This document shows, in pieces, positions 1-7,647 of a stretch of 64,000 nt of DNA (the stretch's first letter is position 1; each line of letters begins with the position of its first letter). The notes beneath the pieces were generated by a model. That model was not told the DNA's origin and did no database searches. It was given only the letters and a program-made list of their open reading frames with translations. The DNA is from an uncultured Eubacteriales bacterium. Lineage in GTDB: Bacteria; Bacillota; Clostridia; Oscillospirales; CAG-272. The stretch spans positions 1-64,000 of the forward strand of contig URPL01000007.1 in assembly GCA_900549725.1 (NCBI GenBank). The letters are read 5' to 3'. Made by a program: the position numbers and the translations under genes.

Positions 1-219
1 GCAAGGTCAAATGAAGAGCTATCTCCATACTTGATTGAATTAATGGCATGGTTGCAAGATATGAATTGGCCCGGAGCGTTTTGCATACTTAACAGGCTCA
101 AAAAAATGGTGAATGAACAATTGTTTTGGCATTCATATACAATTTGTCTAAAGTGTGCAAAAGCGTTAAATGATGAGGTTTGGGAAAGTAATTTGAAAAT
201 ACTGAAAGTAGACGACTGA
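1..219 (+). CDS. DUF5071-like immunity-type protein, C-terminal part
   Basis: The reading frame is open from the first base of the window and ends at a TGA, so the start lies upstream and 72 residues are visible. The segment LMAWLQDMNWPGA is the characteristic core of the DUF5071 family: an acidic/aromatic helix followed by WLQDMNWP. These small cytosolic proteins are often found beside polymorphic-toxin and RHS genes and are thought to act as immunity proteins; that role is known for the neighbourhood type, not shown here. The RHS remnant immediately downstream on the same strand fits that setting. The stretch is visibly AT-richer than the core genes further in, which suggests transfer. The family assignment rests on one motif read by eye. 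Confidence 0.6.
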   Translation, partial: ARSNEELSPYLIELMAWLQDMNWPGAFCILNRLKKMVNEQLFWHSYTICLKCAKALNDEVWESNLKILKVDD

Positions 220-345
220 TATTTTTGTCTTGGAGAATCAAGAATGAGGCATACTGGCAAGTATCGCCTTTGGGGGGCAAAAATCCGTTTGTTGGGATAA
301 TCCCGAGCTCTAAAAAACTTCAAGCGTATCTCCGGCAGGCGCTGA

Positions 346-1125
346 TGTATCACAAAGAAATTCTATACGTCAAACGGCGATACGGCCGAGCGGTACATGT
401 ACGGTTACTATACACCGTATGAGGAAAGGGAAAGCGCGCTGCCGAGCTCTGTCTCCTATAAGGGCACAACGGATGCCGTCAGCGGCATTTCCTATCGGTA
501 TGACAATGTCGGCAACATTAAGAAGGTCAGTCGGTCCGAAACGGGCAGAGGAACGATAGAGGAAAGCTCATATCAATACGACCGCTTCAATCAGCTTATT
601 TTTGAGCAGCGTGACGGCAAGTCCTGGTTTTATGAATATGATACCGTCGGGAATCTGCAGTGGGTGAAAACACTTGACTACCTGAGCGAAAACTATACCG
701 ACGCATATGAAGCCATCGTCTATGCGCCGGAGCGGATTCTTGCGGAGGATAGCTATACCTACGGCGACAGCGAATGGCAGGACCTTTTAACGGCATTCAA
801 CGGCCGCAGCATCACCTATGATGCCATCGGGAATCCCTTGACATACTATAACGGCACGGATTATACTATGACATGGGAGCAGGGGCGCCGCCTGAGCGCT
901 CTGCACACGGGCGGAAAAACCGTCAGCTACCGATATGACAGCGAGGGAAAGCGCACCGGGAAAACCGTGGGTACGGGGCAGGTGGAATATCTCTATGCCG
1001 GCGGAAAGCTGTTCTGGTATACCGCCACTTCGATTCTTTCCACCAATGTTTCGGGCAATATGGAGCTGTTTCTTTCCAATGTGATTGCGGTTTGCGGAAA
1101 GACAACTCCCGTGATGGACAATTGA
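346..1125 (+). pseudogene. RHS/YD-repeat protein remnant
   Basis: This frame is open for about 260 codons but has no credible start: a TGA lies at 343-345 and the first ATG, at 397, has no ribosome binding site. The translation carries clear YD repeats (YRYDNVGNI, YQYDRFNQL, YEYDTVGNL, ITYDAIGNP, YRYDSEGKR), the signature of the beta-shell of RHS and teneurin-like toxin-delivery proteins. Full RHS proteins exceed 1000 residues, so this is an internal fragment. After about residue 205 of the ATG-initiated frame the repeats stop and the sequence becomes unrelated, so the RHS core and toxin tip are absent. Bases 220-345 in front of it hold no recognisable gene. It is probably a non-functional leftover of an RHS locus or a recombination cassette. 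Confidence 0.7.
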
Positions 1126-1290
1126 ATCTGCATAGAGAGGGTTGTATTTACCCGGACGAGAAAATCACAGAGCTTGTCATAACGATAAGAAAACGAAATT
1201 TTCCACAGCAGCTTCCGCTGCCATAATATAAAAAACAAACAATTCCTCCCGCGGAAATATGAATACAAATTAAAAAATATTGGATTTCCG

Positions 1291-1319
1291 TTGACATATT
1301 CGGAGAAGTATGTTATAAG
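1291..1319 (+). promoter_or_regulatory. Sigma-A type promoter
   Basis: TTGACA at 1291-1296 and TATAAG at 1314-1319 are separated by 17 bases. It sits 33 bases in front of an ATG at 1352 whose context (AAGGGGTGATACCAATG) resembles that of the start at 24519 in the paralogous locus. The remaining bases between 1126 and 1290 show no gene. Confidence 0.7.
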
Positions 1320-1351
1320 TTAGGTGGATAGACTGGCAAGGGGTGATACCA

Positions 1352-1676
1352 ATGCAGAGTTTGGAAGAGTTTTTGCACAAGGGGTACCGATGAGCGGGCT
1401 GTTGTTTCGGTTATGTATGACGGCGGTGTGAAAAGCATTGCAGTCTATAATGACGGAAAATATGATGGTGTGCCCAAAGATATTGTCGGGAGCATAACGG
1501 AAAATGAGCTGTATGAATATGCATGTTCCGAGATGAATATTATTTATCCTGAGAAAGGAAGCGATTTTGAGATTGCGAATTACTGTCTTGAAGAGGATGG
1601 TGACGGATACTATATTGCAATTACCGGAAATATGGGCAATGCGCTTGAATGTGTGAGGTATCAGCTTGAAAATTAA
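1352..1676 (+). pseudogene. Truncated, frameshifted copy of an exported PepSY-like protein
   Basis: The ATG at 1352 has a good ribosome site but reads only 13 codons before TGA at 1391-1393. A +1 frame is open across the same place and continues to 1676 with VMYDGGVKSI, ITENELYEYA and a C-terminal ECVRYQLEN. These align with VMYDGAVKSI, ITEQDLSSYA and ECVQYEVGQ near the end of the exported protein encoded at 25239-26003. Only the last 95 residues or so of that about 254-residue protein remain, with no signal peptide. I read this as a deletion that fused the leader of a locus like the one at 24.5 kb to the tail of its second gene. An ATG at 1413 could make an 87-residue protein, but without an export signal. 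Confidence 0.65.
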
Positions 1677-2223
1677 ATATCGAATCCTGTTTTTGTTGAC
1701 GATTGCGCTGCTTGTTATATGCTCCTGCCAATCCGCAGGAGAGGGCGGAAAAAGCGCAGAGCATGCATTTCCCGTTGCGCCGGATCGGATAGTAATAGGT
1801 GCAAACGGAAAGGAAACGGAGCTGTCCGATAAGGATGACGGGTATCGCGAGATTGTTTCTTTTATTCAAGAGAGAGTCGAGCGGAGCGAGGGCTTCTTGG
1901 TTGCATCGCTTGCTGCTGTTGACCCGGAATCGGGCAAGCATTTGTCAAGTGAGCTTCGGAAAACCGAAACATTTGTTGAGTTTGTGTATGATGAGGGGAA
2001 TTTGCAAGCGATTCCGATGAAGCAGGCGGGCGGCGAGATTGCGGAAGAAGAGTTTTCTGCCTGCCGGATCTTTTTCCCGCTGACAAGAGAGTACCACAGC
2101 TCCTTCTTTGTCGGCGCAAATGAGGATTATACAAAATCCGTTACCTTTGGGATTCTCCCCGACAAAACCGAGCTGATTTCCTATGTTTGCGATTTGATTG
2201 CACAGGAAAATACATCGGAATAG
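1666..2223 (+). CDS. Lipoprotein, paralogue of the one at 25987-26568
   Basis: A 185-residue predicted lipoprotein that starts at TTG 1666 and overlaps the preceding remnant by 11 bases; a TGA at 1654-1656 rules out a longer start. The N-terminus is a signal sequence with a lipobox ending LLVICSC near residue 20. The body aligns with the protein at 25987-26568: DRIVIGANGKE versus DSIVIGSGGRE, RKTETFVEFVYD versus RQRETFVEYWYQ, and FFPLTREYHSSFFVG versus QFPLTGEYHRMFFVG. It should sit on the outer face of the membrane. Function is unknown. The overlap with the upstream gene is conserved in the other copy, so the pair was translationally coupled. It ends before a shared hairpin terminator. Confidence 0.75.
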   Translation: MKIKYRILFLLTIALLVICSCQSAGEGGKSAEHAFPVAPDRIVIGANGKETELSDKDDGYREIVSFIQERVERSEGFLVASLAAVDPESGKHLSSELRKTETFVEFVYDEGNLQAIPMKQAGGEIAEEEFSACRIFFPLTREYHSSFFVGANEDYTKSVTFGILPDKTELISYVCDLIAQENTSE

Positions 2224-2260
2224 TTGCCTGTGACGACCGCGCGATGTATTTCAAAAACAA

Positions 2261-2290
2261 AAAAGGCCTGCGAGAGCAGGTCTTTTTTTT
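2261..2290. terminator. Bidirectional rho-independent terminator
   Basis: The inverted repeat GGCCTGC (2265-2271) and GCAGGTC (2276-2282) is flanked by A-rich sequence on the left and eight T on the right. It separates the plus-strand lipoprotein gene ending at 2223 from the minus-strand lipoprotein gene ending at 2308. Confidence 0.7.
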
Positions 2291-2307
2291 ACTGTTTCAT
2301 GAGAAGT

Positions 2308-2907
2308 TTATTCCCCGACAAAAACGATATCATTGTCGGAATATTGCCCGAAGGTGACCGTTTGCAGAAGCTCCAGCAGGTGAGAGGCCTGCGCATCGGT
2401 TGCTTCCTGCGCGATGACATAAACGATTTGAAAATGTCCGGTTTTTGTGTTGCCGTATTGCAAAACACAGGCGTTGCCGTCTTTATCCACGGCACGGATG
2501 CGATAGCAGTTGCTTGCATCCCGTGCGGAATAGCGTTCCGGCTCGGAGAGGGAGACAAGGGTCTGATTGTCCGAAAGCAGGGACATGGCATCCGCTTTTG
2601 CCTCATCTTCGGTTTTGGTTCCGCTTGCATAGCTGACGGCGAGAGAATAGGCACCGCCGCCCTGATTGGCAATGCAAACGGTATCCTCATCCTCAATCGT
2701 CGTTACCTCATCGACCGACGCATCATACAAAAGGCAGATCTTGCCGTAATTTGCATAGTAGACGGTCGGCGTAAAGGAGAGGTCGCCGGCGTTATAAGGA
2801 GTCGCCCAATCGGCAGTTTTTTTGCCGCAGCCGCAAAGCGGTATGCCAAGCAATACAGCGGCAGCAAGCAGCATGGCGCAGAGAGGGCTGAGCGGGTATT
2901 TTTTCAT
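2308..2907 (-). CDS. Putative lipoprotein, unknown function
   Basis: This encodes 199 residues with a lipoprotein signal sequence: basic MKKY start, a hydrophobic stretch, then LGIPLCGC with the lipidated cysteine near residue 27. No catalytic motif is seen. The mature part is a soluble, mixed charged domain ending in QTVTFGQYSDND; the overall pattern recalls small secreted beta-sandwich lipoproteins, but no family was recognised. It starts 3 bases after the fucosidase gene, so it is the last gene of an activase-fucosidase-lipoprotein unit. The placement suggests a surface role linked to glycan use, which is inference. Confidence 0.75.
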   Translation of the reverse strand: MKKYPLSPLCAMLLAAAVLLGIPLCGCGKKTADWATPYNAGDLSFTPTVYYANYGKICLLYDASVDEVTTIEDEDTVCIANQGGGAYSLAVSYASGTKTEDEAKADAMSLLSDNQTLVSLSEPERYSARDASNCYRIRAVDKDGNACVLQYGNTKTGHFQIVYVIAQEATDAQASHLLELLQTVTFGQYSDNDIVFVGE

Positions 2908-2910
2908 GGT

Positions 2911-4272
2911 TTATTCCTCCGATTCGATACGGAATGCATCGGCATAAGGATTTTGTACAAAATCGGTCAGAGAGAGCGTAAGGGAAGCGCCCCGCTGTTC
3001 AAACACAACGGCGCGGCTGCAGCACAGGGCATGCACAGCCTTCACTTTTTTATCTGACGCGAGCGGAAGCGTGAGCGATTGCGGAGCGGCATGCGCGTTT
3101 TTCCAAAGCGCGATGGCATAGATGCAGCCCGGCTTTTTGGCGCGTGTATAGAAAAGGTTGCCCGCTTCATACGGGGCGCAGATGCGCGTTGAATAGATCG
3201 CTTCTCCCGCAGCGCGGAGCCAGGCACCGAGCCCCTGCAGCCGCACGACCGCGCCTTGCGGCAATGCGCCGTCGGGCTGCGGGCTGACATTGATGGCAAG
3301 ATTGCCGCCGCGCGCCACGATTTTTACAAGGCGATGAATGAGGGCGCGCAGGGTGATATAGCGTTCTCCGAAACGATAGGAGAAGCACTCGGTCAGTGTC
3401 ATGCAGCTCTCCCAAGGAATGGTCAGCGGAGCGGGCGGAAACTGCTGCTCGGGCGTGATAAAATCCTCGCAGCAGCCGGTGACGGTGCGGTTTGCCGCGA
3501 GAATACCGGGATGCTTTTCGCGCACGGCGGCAATGAGCTCCTCCATGCGGGGATCGGTATCGGTCTCGCGTCGGATCCAGCCGCCGTCAAACCAAAGAAT
3601 ATCGGGGGTATACCGATCGGCAATCTCATGCACCTGTGCATGCAGAAAACGGACGAAGCGCGCCCAGCGTTCAGGGTCCTGCCTGGTTTGATAGGAGGGA
3701 TAGCGTGTGGTTTGGTAGCCGATGCCGTGATTTTCCCAATAATCTTCATGGTGCCAATCCGGCTTTGAAAAATAAGCGGCGACCCAAAGCCCCTCCACGC
3801 GACAGCGCTCAAACAGCGCGCGGGCAATATCGGCATTTTCCTCAACGGAAAAGGGGCAATCCGGCGCGGTGACCTTATAGTCCGTATAGGCGGTATCAAA
3901 CATGCAGAAGCCGTCATGATGCTTCATGGTGAACAGAACATAGCCTGCTCCCGCTTCTTTTGCGGTTTTTGCCCAGCGTGCCGGGTCAAAACGGATGGGG
4001 TTAAACGAGCGGGAGAGCCCGTAGTATTGTTTCTTGAAATGATCGATATCGTTTGTCCAGTCGATCTGCTTTTGCGACCAGACGGCATCCTGATCGCAAA
4101 GCGCCCACGATTCGATCAGCCCTGCATTGGTATATGGGCCGAAATGCAGCATCAGCCCGAGCTTTTTATCGCAAAAGTCTGAAAGGCGCTGTTGCAGCAG
4201 TGCCGTCGGCGGCTCTTTGTAGCCGCTCGGCGTATAGGTATGAACGCCGTTGATAACACCGTCTCGATTCAT
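2911..4272 (-). CDS. GH29 family alpha-L-fucosidase
   Basis: A 453-residue glycosidase. The GH29 fold is shown by LGLMLHFGPYT near residue 40, FDPARWAKTAKEAGAGYVLF and TMKHHDGFCMF in the barrel, and DILWFDGGW, whose aspartate is the family nucleophile. NLAINVSPQPDGALP matches the conserved GGNLLLNIGP-type loop. No signal peptide is seen, so it should cleave alpha-L-fucosyl linkages of imported oligosaccharides in the cytoplasm. Its length is typical of the catalytic domain with a short C-terminal beta domain. The ATG overlaps the stop of the upstream glycyl radical activase by 4 bases (ATGA), so the two are translationally coupled. Confidence 0.88.
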   Translation of the reverse strand: MNRDGVINGVHTYTPSGYKEPPTALLQQRLSDFCDKKLGLMLHFGPYTNAGLIESWALCDQDAVWSQKQIDWTNDIDHFKKQYYGLSRSFNPIRFDPARWAKTAKEAGAGYVLFTMKHHDGFCMFDTAYTDYKVTAPDCPFSVEENADIARALFERCRVEGLWVAAYFSKPDWHHEDYWENHGIGYQTTRYPSYQTRQDPERWARFVRFLHAQVHEIADRYTPDILWFDGGWIRRETDTDPRMEELIAAVREKHPGILAANRTVTGCCEDFITPEQQFPPAPLTIPWESCMTLTECFSYRFGERYITLRALIHRLVKIVARGGNLAINVSPQPDGALPQGAVVRLQGLGAWLRAAGEAIYSTRICAPYEAGNLFYTRAKKPGCIYAIALWKNAHAAPQSLTLPLASDKKVKAVHALCCSRAVVFEQRGASLTLSLTDFVQNPYADAFRIESEE

Positions 4273-5177
4273 GTGGTTACCTCCAGTTTTTTCTTTGCAA
4301 AGCAGGCGTCAAGCAGCGACTGAAGCTCTGCCATTTGCGCGTCCGACGGGATATATTCCGCGCCCATTTTTTCTTTTTGCCAGCCGACCTCATCCGCCTT
4401 GGAGGCACCGTAGGGATGAAATGCCAAAAGCTTCGGGGAATGCATAAGCCCGAGTGAGGCGGCAAGCGCGCCGAGCGCTTCCATATGCTCGCATGTGTCT
4501 GTGATGCCGACGGCGACGACACTGCGCAGCAAAATATCGGGGCGCTTTTTCGCCGCCGTGCGCAGATTTTTCAAAATCAGATCCGGGGGCATTTTGCAAA
4601 TTTCCAGGTGCTTTTTCGGGTCGGTATGCTTGATATCCCACATGATGTGGTCGGTATATTGCAAAAGCTCGGGCAAAAAGCGCGGGTCAAACTGCCCGCA
4701 GGTCTGCACGCAGGTGTTGATGCCTCTGTCGCGGGCGAGGCGCAAAAGTGTGCAGGCGAATTCTCCCTGCAGCATCGGTTCCCCGCCGGAGAGCGTCATA
4801 CCGCCCGTATCGCCGTAAAAAGGGACATCCCGCATAACATAGTCCAGCAGCGCCGCGTCGCTCCATTTTGTGCCGCACAGGCTGAGCGCCTTTGTGGGGC
4901 AGGCGGCAAGGCAGGCGCCGCAGTGGGTACAGCGGTCGCTGTGAAACACATGGCCGGTTTCGGTTATTTCGTGGCAGCCGCGCGGACACACCGCGGCGCA
5001 GGCGCCGCAGCAGATGCATTTGATCGGATAAAGGCGCACTTGCGGGAAGGGCTGATTCGTCTCGGGGTTATGGCACCAGATACAGCGCAGGGGACAGCCC
5101 TTGAAAAAAACGGTTGTGCGAATGCCGGGGCCGTCATGCAGGCAAAAGCGTTGTATTTCGCTGATGATCCCTTCCAT
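4269..5177 (-). CDS. Glycyl radical enzyme activase (radical SAM, two extra 4Fe-4S clusters)
   Basis: The start at 5177 follows the strong site GGAGGTGAAATCACA and gives about 302 residues; the frame is open further upstream but would run through the promoter. The enzyme generates the glycyl radical on a partner using S-adenosylmethionine. Evidence: FKGCPLRCIWCHNPE (CxxxCxxC cluster near the N-terminus), two ferredoxin-type motifs CICCGACAAVCP and CTHCGACLAACP, and TLSGGEPMLQ for SAM binding. The two-cluster insert is typical of activases for dehydratase-type and related glycyl radical enzymes rather than pyruvate formate-lyase. No glycyl radical enzyme is adjacent; the only one in the window, at 47-49 kb, has its own activase. 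Coupling to a fucosidase hints at fucose to 1,2-propanediol metabolism (inference). Confidence 0.9.
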   Translation of the reverse strand: MEGIISEIQRFCLHDGPGIRTTVFFKGCPLRCIWCHNPETNQPFPQVRLYPIKCICCGACAAVCPRGCHEITETGHVFHSDRCTHCGACLAACPTKALSLCGTKWSDAALLDYVMRDVPFYGDTGGMTLSGGEPMLQGEFACTLLRLARDRGINTCVQTCGQFDPRFLPELLQYTDHIMWDIKHTDPKKHLEICKMPPDLILKNLRTAAKKRPDILLRSVVAVGITDTCEHMEALGALAASLGLMHSPKLLAFHPYGASKADEVGWQKEKMGAEYIPSDAQMAELQSLLDACFAKKKLEVTT

Positions 5178-5210
5178 TGTGATTTCACCTCCGCTTGAAA
5201 ATACCACATT

Positions 5211-5240
5211 ATTATAGCAAAGCGACGGCGTTTTTGTCAA
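5211..5240 (-). promoter_or_regulatory. Sigma-A promoter for the activase-fucosidase operon
   Basis: On the minus strand TTGACA (5240-5235) and TATAAT (5216-5211) are 18 bases apart, 34 bases upstream of the activase start. It lies back to back with the plus-strand promoter at 5285. Confidence 0.8.
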
Positions 5241-5284
5241 TATGCGCAAAGCGGTGAAAGCGATCCTTTTTCGGCGGTTGGGGG

Positions 5285-5313
5285 TTGACAAAAAATAAAG
5301 AATGGAGTATCAT
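5285..5313 (+). promoter_or_regulatory. Sigma-A promoter for the acyl carrier protein gene
   Basis: TTGACA (5285-5290) and TATCAT (5308-5313) have a 17-base spacer and lie about 70 bases before the acyl carrier protein start. Confidence 0.7.
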
Positions 5314-5381
5314 AACAATGCTGTATTGCAAATTGCCGCTGCACGGCGGGCAGGATACGTATCAGTTTGGAGGAAGAGAAT

Positions 5382-5609
5382 ATGTTTGAGGAATTCAAAA
5401 AGGTTTTGGTTGACCAAATGAATCTGGATCCCGCGCAGATCACGGAGAAGGCGGAGCTTGTGAACGACCTTGGAATCAACTCTTTGGAGCTGGCAGACCT
5501 GGTTTTCACCTGCGAGGAAAAATGGAACATTGAGATCGACGAAGAGGATTTTCAGAAGTTTGTGACGGTCGGCGATGTTGTTTCCTATCTGGAAGAAAAA
5601 AGAAAATAA
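5382..5609 (+). CDS. acpP: Acyl carrier protein
   Basis: A 75-residue carrier protein starting at ATG 5382, eight bases after GGAGG. The four-helix carrier fold is recognisable: an acidic chain, DLGINSLELADLV with the phosphopantetheine serine at residue 34, and a C-terminal FVTVGDVVSYLEE helix. The residue before the serine is Asn instead of the usual Asp (DSL becomes NSL). No fatty-acid synthesis gene is near; the next gene is a GH31 glycosidase 58 bases downstream on the same strand. It may be the general fatty-acid carrier or a dedicated secondary carrier; the sequence does not decide. Confidence 0.85.
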   Translation: MFEEFKKVLVDQMNLDPAQITEKAELVNDLGINSLELADLVFTCEEKWNIEIDEEDFQKFVTVGDVVSYLEEKRK

Positions 5610-5667
5610 GAAAAAAGAAGAGAAAATTCGCCCGTGAGGACGAATTTTTTCGTATGCGGAGGAACTT

Positions 5668-7593
5668 ATGAGCATCACCCGTATTTCTATCGGTATGCCG
5701 GAAGCATTTACCCCGCGCCGCTTTGCGCCGCCCAGTGCCGCTGAAATTTCGGAGGGGAAACAGGATCTTTTGCCGGGCCTTGAGGTTCGTGTGAATGAGC
5801 GCGGACTGCGCCTGCGTTTCCCCATGGAATGGAGCACGGGCATTTACGGCTTCGGGCTGCAAATGCGCGGCTTTCAATGGCGCGCAAGGAAGCTTTCGCT
5901 GCGCCCGAATATGGACCCGCCTGCAAACAGCGGGGATTCGCATGCACCCGTCCCGTTTTTTGTAACGACAAAGGGCTACGGCATTTATTTTGATACCCTG
6001 CGCCATATCACCGTATATTGCGGAAAGGAACGGCTGGACAACGGCGATGCGCTCCCGCAAAAGGACGGAAAGCTTTCTTCTACCGATACCAAGGAGCTGT
6101 ATGCGCCGCGCGCCGGCGGATCTCATTTCTATATGACCGTTGAAATCCCGATTGCAAAGGGTGTGGATCTTTATTATATCAGCGGAGAGCGCATTCTCGA
6201 TATTGTAATGCAATATAATATGCTCTCGGGAGGGGGTTGCCTTCCGCCGCTTTGGGGGCTTGGGTGTCAATACCGCTGCTATAAGAATTTCGATGCGCAG
6301 CAGGCGCTGAATCTGGCAAAAAAGCTGCGCTGCGACCACATTCCATTTGACATGTTCGGGCTTGAGCCCGGCTGGCAGGACCAAAGCTATTCCTGCTCCT
6401 ATCATTGGTCCGAGGAGCGCTTCCCGCACCCGGAGCAGACCCTGCGGGAGTTTGCAAAGCTAGGATACCGCGTCAGCCTTTGGGAGCATGCCTTTGTGCA
6501 CCCGAGCTCCGCGCTGTATCGCCCGCTTTTGCCCTATGCCGGAGAATATACCGTTTGGTTCGGGCTGGTGCCCGATTTCTCCATGCCGCAGGCAGAGCAG
6601 ATCTACGCGGATTTTCACCGGGAGCAGTTTGTCAAAAACGGCGTGGCGGCATTCAAGCTGGATGAATGCGACGACAGCGATTTCTGCGGCGGCTGGTCGT
6701 TCCCGGATTGCGCCGATTTCCCGGGCGGAATGGACGGCGAGCAATACCACAGCATGTTCGGAACGCTATATGCAAAGACGATTCTGCGCGCGCTTGGGGA
6801 GAAAAAGACCTTTTCTTTGGTGCGCAATCTCGGCGCGCTTGCCGCTTCCTATCCCTTTGCGCTGTATTCCGATCTTTATGATCATGAATATTATATCATG
6901 GCGACGGTCAATTCCGGCTTTTCGGGGCTTTTGTGGTCGCCCGAGGTGCGCGATGCCAACAATGCGTATTATCTGCGCCGCAGGGTACAGACCGCCGTGT
7001 TCAGCGCGTTTACGCTGGTGAACGCATGGTATCTTGAGCAGACACCGTGGGACGAATTTGACTGCATGGAGCAGGTGCGGGAGCTTTTCCGTTTGCGTAT
7101 GGCGCTGATCCCGTATCTGTATGAGGCATATCATGCCTATCACACAACCGGCAAGCCGCCTGTGCGGGCGCTTGTGTGCGATTTTGAAGAAGAGGAGCAG
7201 GCGCGGGAGCAGTGGGATGAATATCTGTTCGGAGATGCGATGCTGGTTGCCCCCATCACCGATGAAAACAAGGAACGGGATGTTTATCTGCCGCGCGGCG
7301 AATGGATCGGCTTTTTTGACGGCAAACGGTATGCGGGCGGGGTGCACCATGTAATCACCGATGAGATTCCCGTGTTTGTCAAGGCGGGTTCGCTGATTCC
7401 CCTGGCAGATGCGGTGGAGCACATTGAAGAGCAGACACGTTTTGCGGTGATGCTGCATGCCTTCGGCGATTGCCGAAACAGTGTATGCCGCCTTGCGGAC
7501 GACGACGCGGACGGAACGGTTTTTTGCATAGATTCCGTTGCCCGCGGGCGCTTTGGCAAGCGCTATGAGATTGTCGGGCTCAAACAACACTGA
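5668..7593 (+). CDS. GH31 family glycoside hydrolase (alpha-glucosidase/alpha-xylosidase type)
   Basis: A 641-residue enzyme with a GH31 N-terminal beta domain, in which PFFVTTKGYGIYFDT is the conserved stretch before the barrel. LPPLWGLGCQYRCYKN opens the catalytic barrel. FKLDECDD carries the expected aspartate nucleophile near residue 332, and EYLFGDAMLVAPITDE and GWIGFFDGKRYAGG-like loops mark the C-terminal sheets. There is no signal peptide, so it is intracellular. The exact substrate (alpha-glucoside, alpha-xyloside or alpha-galactoside) cannot be read. It is shorter than many GH31 enzymes (700-800 residues), mainly for lack of a distal C-terminal domain. It is co-oriented with the acyl carrier gene and ends at a strong bidirectional terminator. 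Confidence 0.88.
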   Translation: MSITRISIGMPEAFTPRRFAPPSAAEISEGKQDLLPGLEVRVNERGLRLRFPMEWSTGIYGFGLQMRGFQWRARKLSLRPNMDPPANSGDSHAPVPFFVTTKGYGIYFDTLRHITVYCGKERLDNGDALPQKDGKLSSTDTKELYAPRAGGSHFYMTVEIPIAKGVDLYYISGERILDIVMQYNMLSGGGCLPPLWGLGCQYRCYKNFDAQQALNLAKKLRCDHIPFDMFGLEPGWQDQSYSCSYHWSEERFPHPEQTLREFAKLGYRVSLWEHAFVHPSSALYRPLLPYAGEYTVWFGLVPDFSMPQAEQIYADFHREQFVKNGVAAFKLDECDDSDFCGGWSFPDCADFPGGMDGEQYHSMFGTLYAKTILRALGEKKTFSLVRNLGALAASYPFALYSDLYDHEYYIMATVNSGFSGLLWSPEVRDANNAYYLRRRVQTAVFSAFTLVNAWYLEQTPWDEFDCMEQVRELFRLRMALIPYLYEAYHAYHTTGKPPVRALVCDFEEEEQAREQWDEYLFGDAMLVAPITDENKERDVYLPRGEWIGFFDGKRYAGGVHHVITDEIPVFVKAGSLIPLADAVEHIEEQTRFAVMLHAFGDCRNSVCRLADDDADGTVFCIDSVARGRFGKRYEIVGLKQH

Positions 7594-7604
7594 AAAATAA
7601 GAAA

Positions 7605-7637
7605 AAGTGCCGCTGCATACGCAGCGGCACTTAATTT
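7605..7637. terminator. Bidirectional rho-independent terminator
   Basis: A perfect 12-base stem, AAGTGCCGCTGC (7605-7616) with GCAGCGGCACTT (7621-7632) and an ATAC loop, is flanked by A-rich and T-rich runs. It serves the GH31 gene (+) and the ispH-rpsA operon (-). Confidence 0.9.
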
Positions 7638-7647
7638 TTGCTCGGAA

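Noticed and set aside
225..422. 65-codon plus-strand frame between the DUF5071-like end and the RHS remnant
   Set aside because: It has no ribosome site or family resemblance and runs out of frame into the RHS remnant.
2224..3057. 277-codon plus-strand frame over the lipoprotein and fucosidase genes
   Set aside because: It is antisense to two genes with clear family motifs and start signals, and crosses a terminator hairpin.
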